47,988 bases of DNA from Blastocladiella britannica (lineage: Eukaryota > Blastocladiomycota > Blastocladiomycetes > Blastocladiales > Blastocladiaceae). The notes beneath the pieces are model-generated. The model worked only from the letters and a program-made list of their open reading frames with translations, was not told the DNA's origin and made no database searches. The position numbers and the translations under genes were made by a program. Below, one piece after another: positions 32,125 to 44,900 of the stretch (positions are counted from its first letter, which is position 1; every line of letters starts with the position of its first letter). The DNA is taken from positions 1 to 47,988 of the forward strand of contig MU624544.1 of the NCBI GenBank assembly GCA_025349905.2, read 5' to 3'.

Positions 32125-33432
32125 GTTACTATTATGCTTTGGTGTGAAGAGAGCAGCAAAGTTGGCGAGCGCGAAATATGGGGAAAGGTTGGACACGTCC
32201 AGTACTTGAATGCACTCTTCCAGGAACGGCTCGGGTGTGCGGGTATGCGTGTCGCCATTTTATAAAGTTTTTTTCATTGGAATACCCTCATGCATGGATT
32301 GTGACGCGTCCTTGATCGCTGGTCCCTTCCATTTTTGTTTGGAGACAACGACGCGTCGTGCTCTGTGGATTTTTCTTGGGTCCTGCCAGCGCGGCTGCAT
32401 CCAACCTTTATTATGCTTAATTCGTGGGAAATTCCATAATGTCTTGCATTCCCCGTATGGGATCCGAAATACGCACGAGTTCGACTGGCCGGCCCTTTTG
32501 CACTTCGACAACCAAGGCCGAAACTGTTATTCTTGGATGACCTCTTGATTAGCTTTTCGCTGCTTCCATGGGCCGAATACTTTAATTGCATTATATTTAC
32601 AATCGCGTCGTGCTGGAACCTGGCTTACCGACGCTCCTCGCCGTTCCGATCAATGAGCCTTTGAGGTCATTTGAGGACTCGCATGTCTTGATTCTTGCGA
32701 GTGCTATCATCGCTGCTTCTGGGCTAGTTTCGGAGGGTATCGCGTCGTGGATACTGTCGGGTGGATCAAATCCGTCTTTCGACGGCCTCCTTTTTTTCGA
32801 TCGACTCTCATCAATTTTGTTTAAAACAAGGGCCGTGCCGGATCGCTTTTTTCCGACATTGCGTGACAAACTTTTAACGTGTGGTACTGACCGTGGTGTG
32901 ATTTTTGCTCATTTAAATTCGCAAACAAGCCGACAAAGATCAAGGCCGCTGTCCAACTGTAAGGAGATTGAGGTCGCTCAGTGTGAATGTGGACCACCGC
33001 ACCGCATTGCAAGTGCAGCTTCGCCGACTGGTCTGGAAGGGATCGTGGTGGAAAAGTAATACTTAAATATAAGATATATTTCATTTCCTGCCAGTATTTG
33101 TGTGATTGACACCATTCAAGACGCTGCACCGCAAGTATGGGGTGTCAATCAGTCTGGGATATTTGAGCATTTTTTTGGTGTTGATCTCTTCTCTGGTCAA
33201 AATGTGCCTTCCCTCACACTCCGGGTATTCCCAATGCCGAAGGATCACCCCCCAAACAGGCCACGGGAACGCTCAAGATGGACGAGATGCGAGTTCCGAT
33301 GAGGTGATTCCTAAAAAAAACTCCTCTCAAAATTTCGAGAAGTGCTTGGAGGTTGGTGGCCATTTTTTTATTACCAGGCTGATCATTCCAATGAGTCCAT
33401 TTATATTCTAGGTCACACTTCAAGTATATACG
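32125..33432. other. 1.3-kb AT-richer stretch, no intact gene
   Basis: This is the largest gap between supported genes. GC content and codon pattern differ visibly from the surrounding exons. The left end (to about 32270) should hold the CPOX promoter. Several 60-150-codon open frames exist on both strands, but none begins with a convincing ATG and matches a family I know. The part at 33106-33340 is treated separately as a possible gene relic. Nothing here looks like a terminal inverted repeat or a complete mobile element. Confidence 0.5.
33106..33340 (+). pseudogene. possible decayed membrane-receptor exon
   Basis: One plus-strand frame reads TLHRKYGVSISLGYLSIFLV with a transmembrane-like hydrophobic run, then a polar stretch, then PKKNSSQNFEKCLE, which weakly recalls the entry to an RGS domain after the last helix of a fungal 7TM-RGS receptor. 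No start codon or downstream domain follows: the frame ends in AT-rich sequence just before the convergent TmcB-like gene. Upstream, the same frame is broken by several stops, although SVNVDHRTALQVQLRRLVWK is open near 32960-33040. The identity is tentative. Confidence 0.3.
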
Positions 33433-36400
33433 TTACTGATCGTCCGACGACACATGCGCGCGCAACAACACCCCACCAGTTTCCAAGAACGCGTCCAGCC
33501 CAACCACCTCCTTTTGCGCCGCCGGTGGGATCATGTATAGCAGAGTCGTGACCGCATGTGCCTCGCGTCGCAAGCGGTTCAGGATCAGCCCCACAAACGC
33601 CGCCACGCCGCACACAAACAGCGCCATCACCGACACAAACAAGATCACGGTGGTGGTACTGGCGGCGTTGATTTGTCCCACAAACTGCACCATGATCGCA
33701 GCCGTGAGCGCGCCCAGCCGGCTATCGAGGTCGGCCACCAGCGCCTTCAACAACAGGTAAGTGTTGGCCGGTGGGCCGGGTGTAGCCGTGGTGAAGTTGG
33801 AAACATATGACCCGAGGCGCGATAGCACGTCTTGGTACCGCGCGAGCTCGGCGTTTAAGGGCAGGCTTGCCATCTGGATTTCTCACAATTGAGTTATTTA
33901 CTGATGGTAGAATCCGATTGGAAAGTTTGGGGCAACGTACACCCAAAGTATACCCGACCGCCGGCTGGGCCACGACGCTCGCGCACACCGAGGTGACGCA
34001 GTCGCGCGGCTGAGTGGTCAGGGCCGGGAACTGCGCTTGCAACCCGCCCGGGTCGTTAAACAGCACATTGTTGCTGGTGGTCATTTCGAGAATAACTCCC
34101 TGGATGACTTTGGAACATTGATCTGGTGGTTTTTTTTTACGGGCTAAGTCTTAATGAACAGATGGAACCAAAAAAAAAGTGGAAATACCGTTGGATATGG
34201 TAGTAAGAACACTGGCCCACTCGTTGGCGAAAGTGCGCGACGCGATCACATTCAGCCGGCGGTCGGCGTTGGCCATCAGCCGCGAGAATCCTTTGTTCAG
34301 ATCGAGCGAGCTGTGTAGTTGGGTACACAAATATCGTGTCATTAGCAATAAACAACAACCGCAGCAAATTTTAGTGCATACCTGAGAGCCTGAGCAAACA
34401 TGCCAACCGAGAACGCGGCCACCACCGCGAACCCAACCAGAATCTGAGCCGCAAACCTCTTCCCGCGGTGCCGCACGTCCTTTCCGCGGTTCTCGGACGA
34501 CGGAAGCGTCTTGAAGTCAATGTCGGACATGAGATCGTTCTCCGAGTCCACCAGTTCTATATGGACACATATCAGAAGGGATCCTTTCCAACCACAAATT
34601 AAACATACCTTTAAACGATTCAATCTCCTCTTCCATCGACAATACCAGTGCCGATGCCAGTTTCTTGGGCACGCTAAGTACCAGTTTCAGGATCTGCGTC
34701 TCGCCCACAAAGTACGACTGTAACGTCGACCGGTACGTGAACGTGTACGTGGCCACCAGGCACAAGATCGCCGCTACCAGAGACGACAGCAAGATGATCA
34801 TGTTTTGCGTCACCATCTGGTTGTACGCGTCGATCGCGGTTTGAGTCAAGGTGCGGGTGGCGGTAATGATTGTTTCGACTGTGTAATTTTAACGTTAGTT
34901 TTGGATCCATTTTGGAAACAAGGGAATGTACTGTTGTCGGTCAGAAACTGGAAGAACAAAGGACATTTGTCAACATCGCATGAAGACAAAAAAAAAAAAA
35001 AACACAGTTGGCATACCCGAATCTCTGGCGTGGAGTTAGCAATTTCGGGCGTCAGTTGCCCGATCCCCGAGTACACCAGCGCCGACTGTCCCGCTTGCAC
35101 CACCGCCTGCGACACCTGCAGCGCGTCCATTGCGAATGCCTGGTAACTGACCACCCCCCCGTCCACTTTGGCCTTGTACATGCGAAACAACGGTGGCGCA
35201 GTGGGCAACGAGTTCCACATGTTTGCGAGCGTCGGCAACAGCGTGCCCGAGAGTTCCACGAGCGTGGTCTTGATGGCGGCGACATTGGCCGCAAACCCCG
35301 CCTGGTCGACCGCCAGACCCGTGAACAGGACCTGGCGGATATTCTCCATCACTGTCAGCACGTACCGGCGAGTGTTGCGGGCGGTCACGAACTGGACGTT
35401 CAGGACCCCGATCGTGGCCGAGAACATTTGCATGCACACGGCAAACCCGACCACCACCGTCAGGAGAAACGCGCCGCTGAGCGCCGACATGGTGCGCACC
35501 GAGTTGAGCGGGCGCGCCACTCGCTCGTTTAATACACGGCGCATGCTGATGCGCTGGCGCTCGGCTCGGGACATGGAGGTGCCTGAAGTCTGCGACCCAC
35601 CGCGACCGGTGCGAGCTTGGATCGTGATCACGTCGGGCGGGAGCGACGAGAACGACGGTTGCTGAGACGTTTGCTGAGACGGCGATTGGAGCGCTTGGTG
35701 TCTTTTCGAATTCTTCCACAGAATGTGTCGCGAGTCGGGGAAATCCTCTTGCAACGGCGGGGGGATCGTGGAGGCGTCTGGCAGCAGCATGATTGCTGCA
35801 TCAGCACGAAGGCCGTCGCCGCCCATTGCCACGGCTGCGCCGTCAGCACGACGCGCAGCTCTCGCTCCTTGTTGATCACCGTCGTCGTCCGAGATATGCG
35901 ACACTGCGACTTGAATATCAGCCGACACTGCGTTTCCGGGGACTACCCCGTCAGTCCGGCGTATGCGCGCCTCCTGCACCTCCACGTCCTCGGCAATGTC
36001 GAGCACCTGCATGGCCCTGACCGTGTCGGCCTCCACCAGCAGCAGGTACTGCGAGTAGATCCGCAGCAGCCGTTTATCCCGCGGGTTGCGTTCCAGCAGC
36101 CTCGCGTACGCGGCGGTGGCGCCCGTCATGTGCACTGCCAGCTGCGTCACGGCCAGCGCCAGCCGCGTCGACGTGGATGAGATCCGGACCAGTTCCCAGA
36201 TATCCCGCACCAGGTACAGCGCGCGTAAATGGTGCACGCGCACCTCGCGCTCCATGGACTCGATCGCCGCGCGGTCCAAGACATGGGTGCCGCGGGCGCG
36301 GACCGCGCGGTCGCGCGAGAACGCCAGGAACTTCACATCCAGTGGGACGCCGCCGCGCATCAGGTACAGCCCGCGCATCAGTTGGTCAGCGGCGGTCTCG

Positions 36401-38470
36401 CCGTCGCCACCATAGTACGCGGCCAGGTACGTGGACGACAGCAGCATCAGCAGCGGGTCCTTGGGGAACTCGACTATCCCGCGTTCGAGCAGTTGCAGTC
36501 CCAGGGTCAGTTGTTGGGCGGTCGGGTTGTCGCGCACAAACCGCAGGCAAATTTCCACCTGGTGCGCCGAGTCAAATACGGAGGTGCGGCGCTTGGGCTC
36601 GCGGTGCTTGAACGCGCCTAGCAGCTCGGAACTCCCGCCGCGCGTCAGCTTGGCCAGCACCACGTTCTCTCCGTCCCCTTGCTGTTGCTTGGCTAAATGT
36701 TGAAAGTTGGCCATTGGAGTCGAAAGACTATCAGCGCGCGACCCGGCGCGTCGACGTGGTGAAAGTGATTCCGAGCCGCTGCCCGTGTCGCTGGCGGTCT
36801 GAGCTTTAGTCAGCGACGCAATGAGCGTCGGCAACGTAATTGCCGCCAGCGGTGTTGCCGCCGCAGCTGCTTGTGGGGCCAGCGACCGCGCGCCACCGAC
36901 GCCGCCGCCGCCCAGAACCGACGATGGCGAGACGGCTAACCGGGTCGTTCCGGTATTGGACTCGCTGTCGATGCATGTTGCCGACGCGACGATCGGTTTC
37001 GACGTGATCGTCGGTTCGGTATAACTGCGTCGTTTCGTCGTTGGGGGCAGCTTGGCAGCAGCATTATCAGGAACTACAACCAAGACAGCGGCATCGGTGA
37101 GCATCTGACGCCAGGCACTGACGGTGGTCGCCAAGCACCGGTCCGTCTGCCACTTGGCGACCGCTGCGCCCACTACGAACCCGACTGCGGCCGTCGCCAA
37201 AATGACCGGCCACCACTCGTGCGACGAGTTGGAGAGCCCGAACGGATCCACCATCGCTTTCACCACCATGGCGGCGGCACTCGCGCACCCAGCCGCGGCG
37301 GTCATCCCGGCGCGCATCATGTTCATGCGCAGGTCAAAGCACGGGAGGACCGTGGCTTTACGCCAAAACAAGTTGGCTAAAGTGCCCGTCACTAGGATCA
37401 AGTACACCCATGTTCCAATGTTGCCGGACGGCAGGAGGAAGGTCGCTACATTTTATGGGAATGAGATTTGATAGTTCCTAGTTCGAAATAAATGAATGGG
37501 GGATCGTACATAAACCGACAAATGCAATTCGGACCGCAACAGCAAGGGCATCGATCCGTCCATGTGCCTTTGCCAGCGGATTGTGCGACTTTGGCGACGA
37601 GTCAACAAACTATATTTGTTGTGGGTGAGTAAATTGATCTCCTCCCAAATAAAATCAATGGTAATACAACGTACCAAAAGCAATCCGACAATCAAAAGCG
37701 GAGCAAACAACAGCAGCCCAATGCCGTCCAGTACAAAGAGCGGCAAGTGCACGGGTCCCAAGCAGTCGACGTGGTAGTCAGCGAGCCGGCCGCCACAGTC
37801 GAGGCCGCCAATAAACAAGGTCGCGATCGGGATCGCAAATGCAGTCAAAATCAACGTGGAAAGCCAGCGCAAAAGTCGCAGCATCCAAATGGGGACTTTG
37901 GCCTCGATGTGGGTGAGGTGGGAAACAAAGATAAGAAGCACGAGGGAAGCAAACACAAATGCAAGCGCTATTGTGTTGGCAGGTAGGTAGGGGTTTTTGT
38001 TGGTGAGTTTATGAATGTTTTCCGATTGAATAACAAAGGTTCAATGTACCGATATAATTGGTGGTCGAAAATCCATTGTAATCGGTCAGCAACCGAGCCG
38101 GTTCGGTCACTGCCCCGAGCCAGAACGGAACGTCTTGGAACAAGTCCGGGGTGAAGATGAACGAGAGCCACTGCAGGTCCTCGAGGATCTGATTATAAAA
38201 TTGTTAATTCACGGAAGGGATGAGGCAAGTAAAATATAAAAGTACCGTCAAAAGCCACGAAGCGCGAGGAGGGAAATCATTGTTGCGGGTGGAAATGTAT
38301 GCAACGTCAAAAATGGTCTGCTCAATGGCCGAGATTTGCAGTGATCGGCTCTGGCGCAAGTGGCGTGGCTCGATGGCGGTCGCTGATCCTGTCGTCGTTG
38401 CTGCTGGGGGCGGCCCTGTCGCCGTTGCTGGAGTGGCCGCACCGGGAATGGAGGCGATAACGAGCGACAT
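33433..38470 (-). CDS. TmcB/TmcC-like multi-pass membrane protein with TPR-like repeats
   Basis: A 1463-residue protein of the TmcB-like family (known in Dictyostelium, ciliates and zoosporic fungi; function poorly defined, probably sensory or signalling). Exons: 38470-38246, 38188-38050, 37967-37675, 37609-37510, 37445-35017, 34947-34932 (16 nt), 34878-34609, 34556-34382, 34310-34189, 34122-33941, 33873-33433; ten GT..AG introns, total 1464 codons exactly. The N-terminus has several transmembrane helices and the conserved SSPKSHNPLAKAHGRIDAL (exon 4). A Ser/Ala-rich linker follows, then a helical TPR-like region (LLERNPRDKRLLRIYSQYLL; about residues 530-770). The C-terminal half has paired transmembrane helices around extracytoplasmic helical segments. 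The end lies close to a possible gene relic on the other strand. Confidence 0.85.
34932..34947 (-). other. 16-nt microexon of the TmcB-like gene
   Basis: Between introns 35016-34948 and 34931-34879, a 16-nt exon (acceptor TTCCAG, donor GTACAT) encodes FLTDN plus one base. It is needed to keep the phase between the exon ending TPEIR and the exon starting with the rest of I-ETIITATRT. Confidence 0.8.
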
Positions 38471-38937
38471 CGGTGTCAGTATTTTGCGGGGGTGTTCGCG
38501 AGGATCTGATGATCATTGGTGGGAAAGGGGAAACTATGGTATGATCCCATTTGGTTTTTTATTTATTTAAACTATGATCCCATTTGGTTTCCCCACTCCT
38601 CCGGGATGGTTACCATTTCACGTGGTCACGTTTTATATATATAAATAATAATATTATCAAAACTCATTTTCTAATTTACGTGGCTCCCCTTTTCGCGGAT
38701 GTTACGCACCCATCCGAAAGGAACTGCTGATTTATTGAAATGATCACCTCTAACACTCTCTCCTTGGGCTCTTTTACCCGTGCCCAATTAGAATTTTTCA
38801 CGAGGTCAGATTTCAATCTATTTTCTTAAAAGAATATGGAGAGCCATTATTCAGAGCCACTGACGCGTCGGTAACTCGTCGGGTGGTCGTGGTTCTTGCT
38901 TATGAGCTCGTATATCATCTTAAACGCTAATCTTTAT
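38471..38937. other. AT-rich intergenic region with short repeats
   Basis: A 467-bp region between the androglobin stop and the TmcB-like start (both minus). It carries a 17-bp perfect direct repeat (ATGATCCCATTTGGTTT at 38541-38557 and 38574-38590) separated by a T/A-rich spacer, an 8-bp inverted pair GGGGAAAC/GTTTCCCC flanking it (38527-38534 and 38587-38594), and a TATATATATAAATAATAATA tract near 38633. No gene is seen. It should contain the TmcB-like promoter. Confidence 0.55.
38541..38590. repeat. 17-bp direct repeat pair
   Basis: ATGATCCCATTTGGTTT occurs at 38541-38557 and again at 38574-38590, 33 bp start to start. The spacer is AT-rich. It could be a small local duplication or a paired regulatory site upstream of the TmcB-like gene. 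Confidence 0.9.
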
Positions 38938-41900
38938 TCACTTGCGCTTGTTGGCCCCGCCGCCAACCCCTGCGCCCTTCTTTTCCTTGACATCGTCCTG
39001 CAGTGTGATCCCCGCCGCCGCTGCTGCTGCCACTGCAGCATCGGCCGCCGCCTGCTCGGCCGCCATCTTGGCCGCCAGCACTTTGGCCGCATGCTCCTCC
39101 ATTTCATGTACTGCCAGCGCCCGGTGAGAGATGCGACGCGCATGGTCAAGGTCCCGGTACTTTTTCGCAGCGGTGGTCGCCGACTCGAGCGCCTCGGCAA
39201 GGAACCGGCGTGTCTCCTCGGCCCGCTTTTTGTCGGCCGCCCACCCGCCACGGACGCTTCCATGACACCGGTCCCATGCCTCGCGCGCAGCCTGCTCGGC
39301 GGACCGCTGCGCTGCCACCGCGGGACCTGCTAGCACGATCGGGTTCTTGTCGGGCTGCACATTGGCAGGGAGAAAGTCTTCGGGCCGCACTAGTCCCGCG
39401 GGAAGGCCCTGGAGCGGCGCAAACACATTGGGGCCTGCTACTCGGACGACCGCCGTCGCTGACTTGTTGCTGTTGGGAGTGGTCTCTGTCACTGTTGCAG
39501 TACCTGTCGCCACGGTCGTCGTTGTCGTCGGCGTCGGAATCACGGTGTTGCTGTTGGCACCGCCATTCAGGCTCATGGTCCAGGTGGGATCGAGAATCAC
39601 GGCCACTGGAGGACCGCCGCTGCTATCGGCCAATACCGGCACTGCTGCTGCTGACACGCTGCCGCTGGAAGGCATCATGAAAGAGCTCGAAGGCGCCGCC
39701 ACCAACACCGCCGCCGCCGTGCCCGAGTTGGCAGCAGCAGCAGTGGCAGCAGCAGCAGCAGCAATCGACTGCGACTGCTTAATGGTGTTGAGGAACTGCT
39801 CGCGCGACTCTTTGGCCCTCACCGCCCGGCCCGGCTGCGCGCGCTCCCAGCTCTCCTTAGCGACCCTTAGCCGTTCCTCGTGGTCATGGTCTTTCACCAC
39901 GTACAGGCCCTGTGGATCGCTCGACGTCACCTTGAGCGTCCAACGCAGCTCTACTGCCGGCGCTCCTGTCCCGCTGCCGCCGCTTCCGCTGCCGCCGACC
40001 ATGCTGCCCAGCGAATTCTCGCCCAACACATTGGCCAGTAACGGAGATGCCCCACCAGTGGCTCCTGGACCGACTCCACCTGTGGCGGTAGCAGCAGCAG
40101 TCCCACCACCCGGAGACGGCGGCGGACGCATGACGCTGCTGGTGCTGGCAGCAGCCGGGCCAGCACTCTTGGGTCCCGCGTCACCGCCCGCGGCGGCAGC
40201 AACGGTGGCGGTCCCCGGTTTCCCCTTTTTCAAATTGGCCGTCGATGCCTTGGTCAGCGAGTTGGGCGCCGCCACGCTCGCGGTCCGTGGGCGCGTTGAG
40301 GGGCCCGGTTGCGCTTCCAAAAGGTACGGCAAGATCACTTCGCTGGGAGCCAGGAACGCTTGCAGCACGTACCGGCGACTCGGGACGCTCCGCGACAGGG
40401 CCGAGCTTGGTGGCTTTATATATAAGTGGTGCGTGAGTTCTCATTATTTTGTAAAGGAGGGCGAAAGTGGAGCAGGACGGACCGATTGGCGCTCTCCCTC
40501 GGCTGCCGACGCCCCACTTGCAGATGCTGCAGCAGCAGCAGCGGAAGCAGCCGCGGCCGCGGCGGCGGCGGCGGCAGCAGCAGCTGCTTTGGTGTCCTTA
40601 CTCGACGAGCTCGAAGCATTCTTACCTGAATCCTTGCTCGGCTTTTCCTTGACATCCACCTTGTCCTTCTCGATTCCCATCACCGCCGCGGCCATGTCGT
40701 CGGTCTTGTACAAGATCACATTCGGGATCGTGACCGTGTCGCGGCCTTGCACTCGAAACACTTCCTTGTTGTCGTTCTCCAGCAATTGCAACGTCAAGTT
40801 GAGCAGAGGGATCGCAAACGACAAGTGAAATGAAACATGGGACTCGGCAACGTTGGGAATCCGGATCAGTGTCCTGTTTATAAGGGGAGTTGAGCATTTC
40901 AATGCTCATATAAAGTGTGGATGAATAGATACCTAAAGAGCCGGTACTGCTTGTTGGGCACATACACGTCCTCGAAATCGCTTGTCCACATTTTGGTCCC
41001 CAGATCCAGTGGTCGCTCGGGCGGGAACACGAGCGGTAAAGGGCGAGAACAGATCCGAAGTCGGAACTTGGTGGCGTTGAGTCGAGCGAATGGCGTCTTG
41101 CAATCGGCAAGGACCGTCAATCCTTTGGTGGTAGGTCCGACGAATTGTGGCGGGAATGTCAGCAGCCGGGTAGCCAGCCGCTGGTTCCGATCATTGTCCA
41201 CCGCGTACAGCGTGCAGTGGGCCAGTAGGAAGTCGGGCACGTGCATTTGAATTGCTAGCATCGACGGCTGGTCGAACTGAAATGTATGCCTGTTAATGAT
41301 TTGGTGAGTCGTATTGATCCCGTTTTATAAAATGGCAGCAAACGTACTTGAATATGAGCCCCCAGGTACCCGGGTTCGGCTGCGGCAGGATCGTTTCCTC
41401 GACGTCGCATACCCCGACCCCTAACTTCTCGCTCGTGTACTTGAGCTCGTCCTCCAACTGCAGATCTCCGTCGGCCCGCGACATGATCGAAATGCTCCAG
41501 GTGGCTGGCGCATCCACCACGAACCGGGCCGCAGTCTTGGGTGGAAGCGCGATCAGCACCGCATTGGACGACAGCGTTGTCACTTTGCCCAGCAGTCCCG
41601 ACGACGCGGCATGCTTGACGCTTGCACTGGCCGTTTCTGTTGTGGTTGGATTCCCGCTGGAAGTGTGAGGACCATCGGTCCCTGGGTCGCCTTTTTCGGT
41701 TGATGTCGTCCCAGTCATTTCTTGATCACCACCGGATCCTATCGCTTGTTGAATGGCTGGCTCATCAGCGCCACCGCCGCCGGGAATACGCGTCCAGTCG
41801 GCCAGTTCCAGGATCATGGACGGCATGCGCCGCGACGGGCCAGTGAGCCGAGCATGGCACGAAAACGAGACCACGGCCACCGTCGGGAACTCGTGCGGGT

Positions 41901-44900
41901 TGTCTGTCCATCCATTTTTGTTACTTCCTCTCAGACAGTCGCTCAAAAAATAAAAGAGACGTGCATAAAACGGGCAAGATCTTGGGCACCAGTTCCAGCG
42001 CCGGGACCGTCCCCGCTATAGGCAAAGCAGCGCCAGCAGTGCCCGCGCCGCTGCCGCCACCAGTGACCGGAGCGGCCGTGCCGGTCGATGGAGCGGATGA
42101 TGGGATCACGCTTGCCGCGGGCGCACTGCCGCCGCCCACGGACTGCGTGCTTGCAATCGGGACCGCGACCACTGTCGGCGGCGTCACGGGCGTCGCGGGG
42201 GTCGTCGAGTTGAGTTGCTTGGTGAATTTGAAGGCCGAGGGGAAGTAGATCAGCGACACGCGATGGGCGCCAGTCAGTACGTCGGGTAACGGCCGTTCAT
42301 AGGTCTCGCCGGCCAGCAAAGAATGCACGCGGTACTGAGCTGGGGGTACATATCCATTGGTAGCAGCTCCTGCTGATGCACTAACCGGGGCGGCAGAACG
42401 AGACGAGAGGGCTACCGGGCGTACCACCAAGATCAGTTCTCCGGACCGGTGGTGGACGATCGCCACGCCGGGAGCACTGTTGAGCGGGCCTACCGAGTGA
42501 GCGGGAGGCTGGATTGCTGCTGCCGCTGCTGCTGCTGCCGCCGCCGCCGCTGCGACTGCGCTTGCGCCTGTACTGGCTACAGGACGACTTGACCCGCCGC
42601 GAGATGCTGGCGCTGTTGCAGACGGCGAGGGTGCCGATGGTGGAACTGCGGCAGGAGGAGTTGCAGCGGGTGCAATGGCGCCATGGTTCAGAGAAGCGTT
42701 GGGAGAAAACGGCAGGGTTGGCAGGGCGGTACTTCCCGTTGAAGGTCCCCCCGCAGGCGTTGCGGGAGCTGCTTGGGCAGCATTGGTCCCCGTTGTTGCA
42801 GGGGTGCCAAGTCGGGACGACGTAGGTGAGGTAAGTGCCTTGATGGTGCTCTCCGCTACTGTCGCCAGCGGCGCAGGAGCTTGGCTGTGCGTCAAGCCCG
42901 GCGGTAAAGCGCTGCCAGGTGGGGAGAAAAAGTGTTCGATCGCCGCCGCGGCCTCGAGCACGCGCTCATTGCCGACGTCGGCGGCAATCGACCAAGGGTC
43001 CGGGAGCAAGAGCGAGTTTTGCTCACACCCCATCAGCATTTTGGCAAAACACGCATTGGATCGGCTCTCGGCTGCATCCGCGCGCTCGTCATAGCTGCAA
43101 AGTGTGTTGTCAAGTTGGTCAGCCTCCAAAATACATTTGGCACGAGATAAAGGAAATACCTGACGCTGGCCAGTTTGAGCATCGCCTTGGACAAGATCCA
43201 AGGCCAGATTTCGCCCGGAACCGGACTGGTCGGGAGCAAAGGAGCGCCGTCAGCGGCCACGGGAATCTTGTCGTCCACCAGCACTTTGCGCCATGCCCCA
43301 CACCAAAAGAGCCGCACCGCATACTTGCCCATCGGGTTGGACGTGGGCATGCCGTCGCGGCCGCGGGGATGAATGTGGTCCCATGGGACCATGGCATCGA
43401 TTTCGGGGAGCACTGCCGACACAGGACCGGCCCCGAATGCGCCGCCGGCGGTAGCGGACGCAGAGGAGCCGCCGGCCATAGTCGAGGCGCCACCCGCCAT
43501 CATTCCCGTAGCCGAGGGGCCATTGGCGTTGCCAGCACCACTTCCACCACCTGCGCCGCCGCCTGATTGTTGCGTTGCCGGAGACGAAGAGCTGGCAGAT
43601 ATGGCAGATGGCGCCGCTGTAGAGGTAGTAGCAGCCGCTGCTGCAGCAGCATTTGCAGAGGCGACGGCAGCAGAGGCGGCTGCCGCCGCAGCATTAGCCG
43701 CGGCCGCGGCCGCCGCCGCCGCCGCAGCTGCTGCAGCCGGACTGATTCCCGAGGCCGACGGCGGCGACCCATACTTGCGGCTGCCGGTTTGCTGGGTGGC
43801 CGAGAACTGAGCAATGGCTTCCAGGTGCACTAAAGTGGCAGAGCCCAAGTGTCGGTGCAGCGCATACAGCATTTGGAGGGTAGCAATCAGTTCCTGCATG
43901 ACCGGCGACATGGTCGCAAGCGCGGCATTGGCGGCAAGAAACGCCGACGATGGGTGCTTGGGCTGGCCGTCTGTGTCAAGTGCGTCGAGCGCATCGTCCT
44001 GAGATGACCATGTGGTAGCAGCGGCAGCGTGTGATGTGACTGCATTTGGTGATCCTGGCGCCACGCCGGGAGCAGCACCCTCGTTCAATGCGGTGCTCGT
44101 CGGGTGGTGGTGGCAAGGATCTCGCGCCAGTGATGGCGAGTTGGGAGCTACCATACACACCTCGACCGCTAGCGAGGCCAATGCGGTCCCGGGCTTGTTG
44201 TTGATGCTGCTGCTGTTGTTGGCATTCGTCCACGCGAGTGGGGGAACCACATCGGACGCGCGGCGCAGCGAATCGACGTGTCTGCGGACCGACTTTGGCA
44301 GGTAAAGAGCCGTCGAGTCGAGATCGTCCATCGCCGCGGCGGCAACTGCGGCAGCAACGGCGGCGGCGGCGGCTGCCGCTTGAGCGGCCGCTTGGGCAAC
44401 CGCATCTTTTGCCGACGTTCCCTTTCCACCAGCGGCAGGAGCTGTACCAGCCGGTGATCCCGATCCAGCGGTTCCGGGTGCGGTCCCACCCAGTGCGCTG
44501 TTGAGCAGCGCCGACCCGGGAACACCGCCAGGTCCTAGAGCTGACCCTGGCGGCGCTCCGCCGCTCGGAAATGCGCCTGATCCGGAATAATGGGCGCTGC
44601 CTGGGAGCGGGGACGGTGCACCAGGCACGCCGGTTGGGGTTGGCCACACCCATTTCTCGGCCGCAATCTCACCGTCTGACCATTCCGGCCATGGGACAAC
44701 CGAGAAATCGGGTGGGAATGCGAGTTTGGACACGGCTGATCCGGTTTCTGCTGTTGTCGCTGCGGCGCTGGTGCCAATTGCCGATGGTGCAGCTGTAGCC
44801 AATGAAGGAGAAGCATTTGCCAGACCAGTGTCCGGTTGAGCGCTCAAGAGGGCCGGCACACTCAGAGCTGGTGCTGGAGTCGCAGCTGCAGTGCCCGTCG

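Noticed and set aside
32586..33059. A 157-codon plus-strand open frame in the AT-richer island as a real gene.
   Set aside because: It has no ATG start, no recognisable domain and a codon pattern unlike the neighbouring genes.
39347..40828. A 493-codon open frame on the plus strand opposite the last androglobin exon.
   Set aside because: It runs through a supported intron of the minus gene, has only composition-driven Ala/Val/Pro content and no homology; long antisense frames are common opposite GC-rich exons here.
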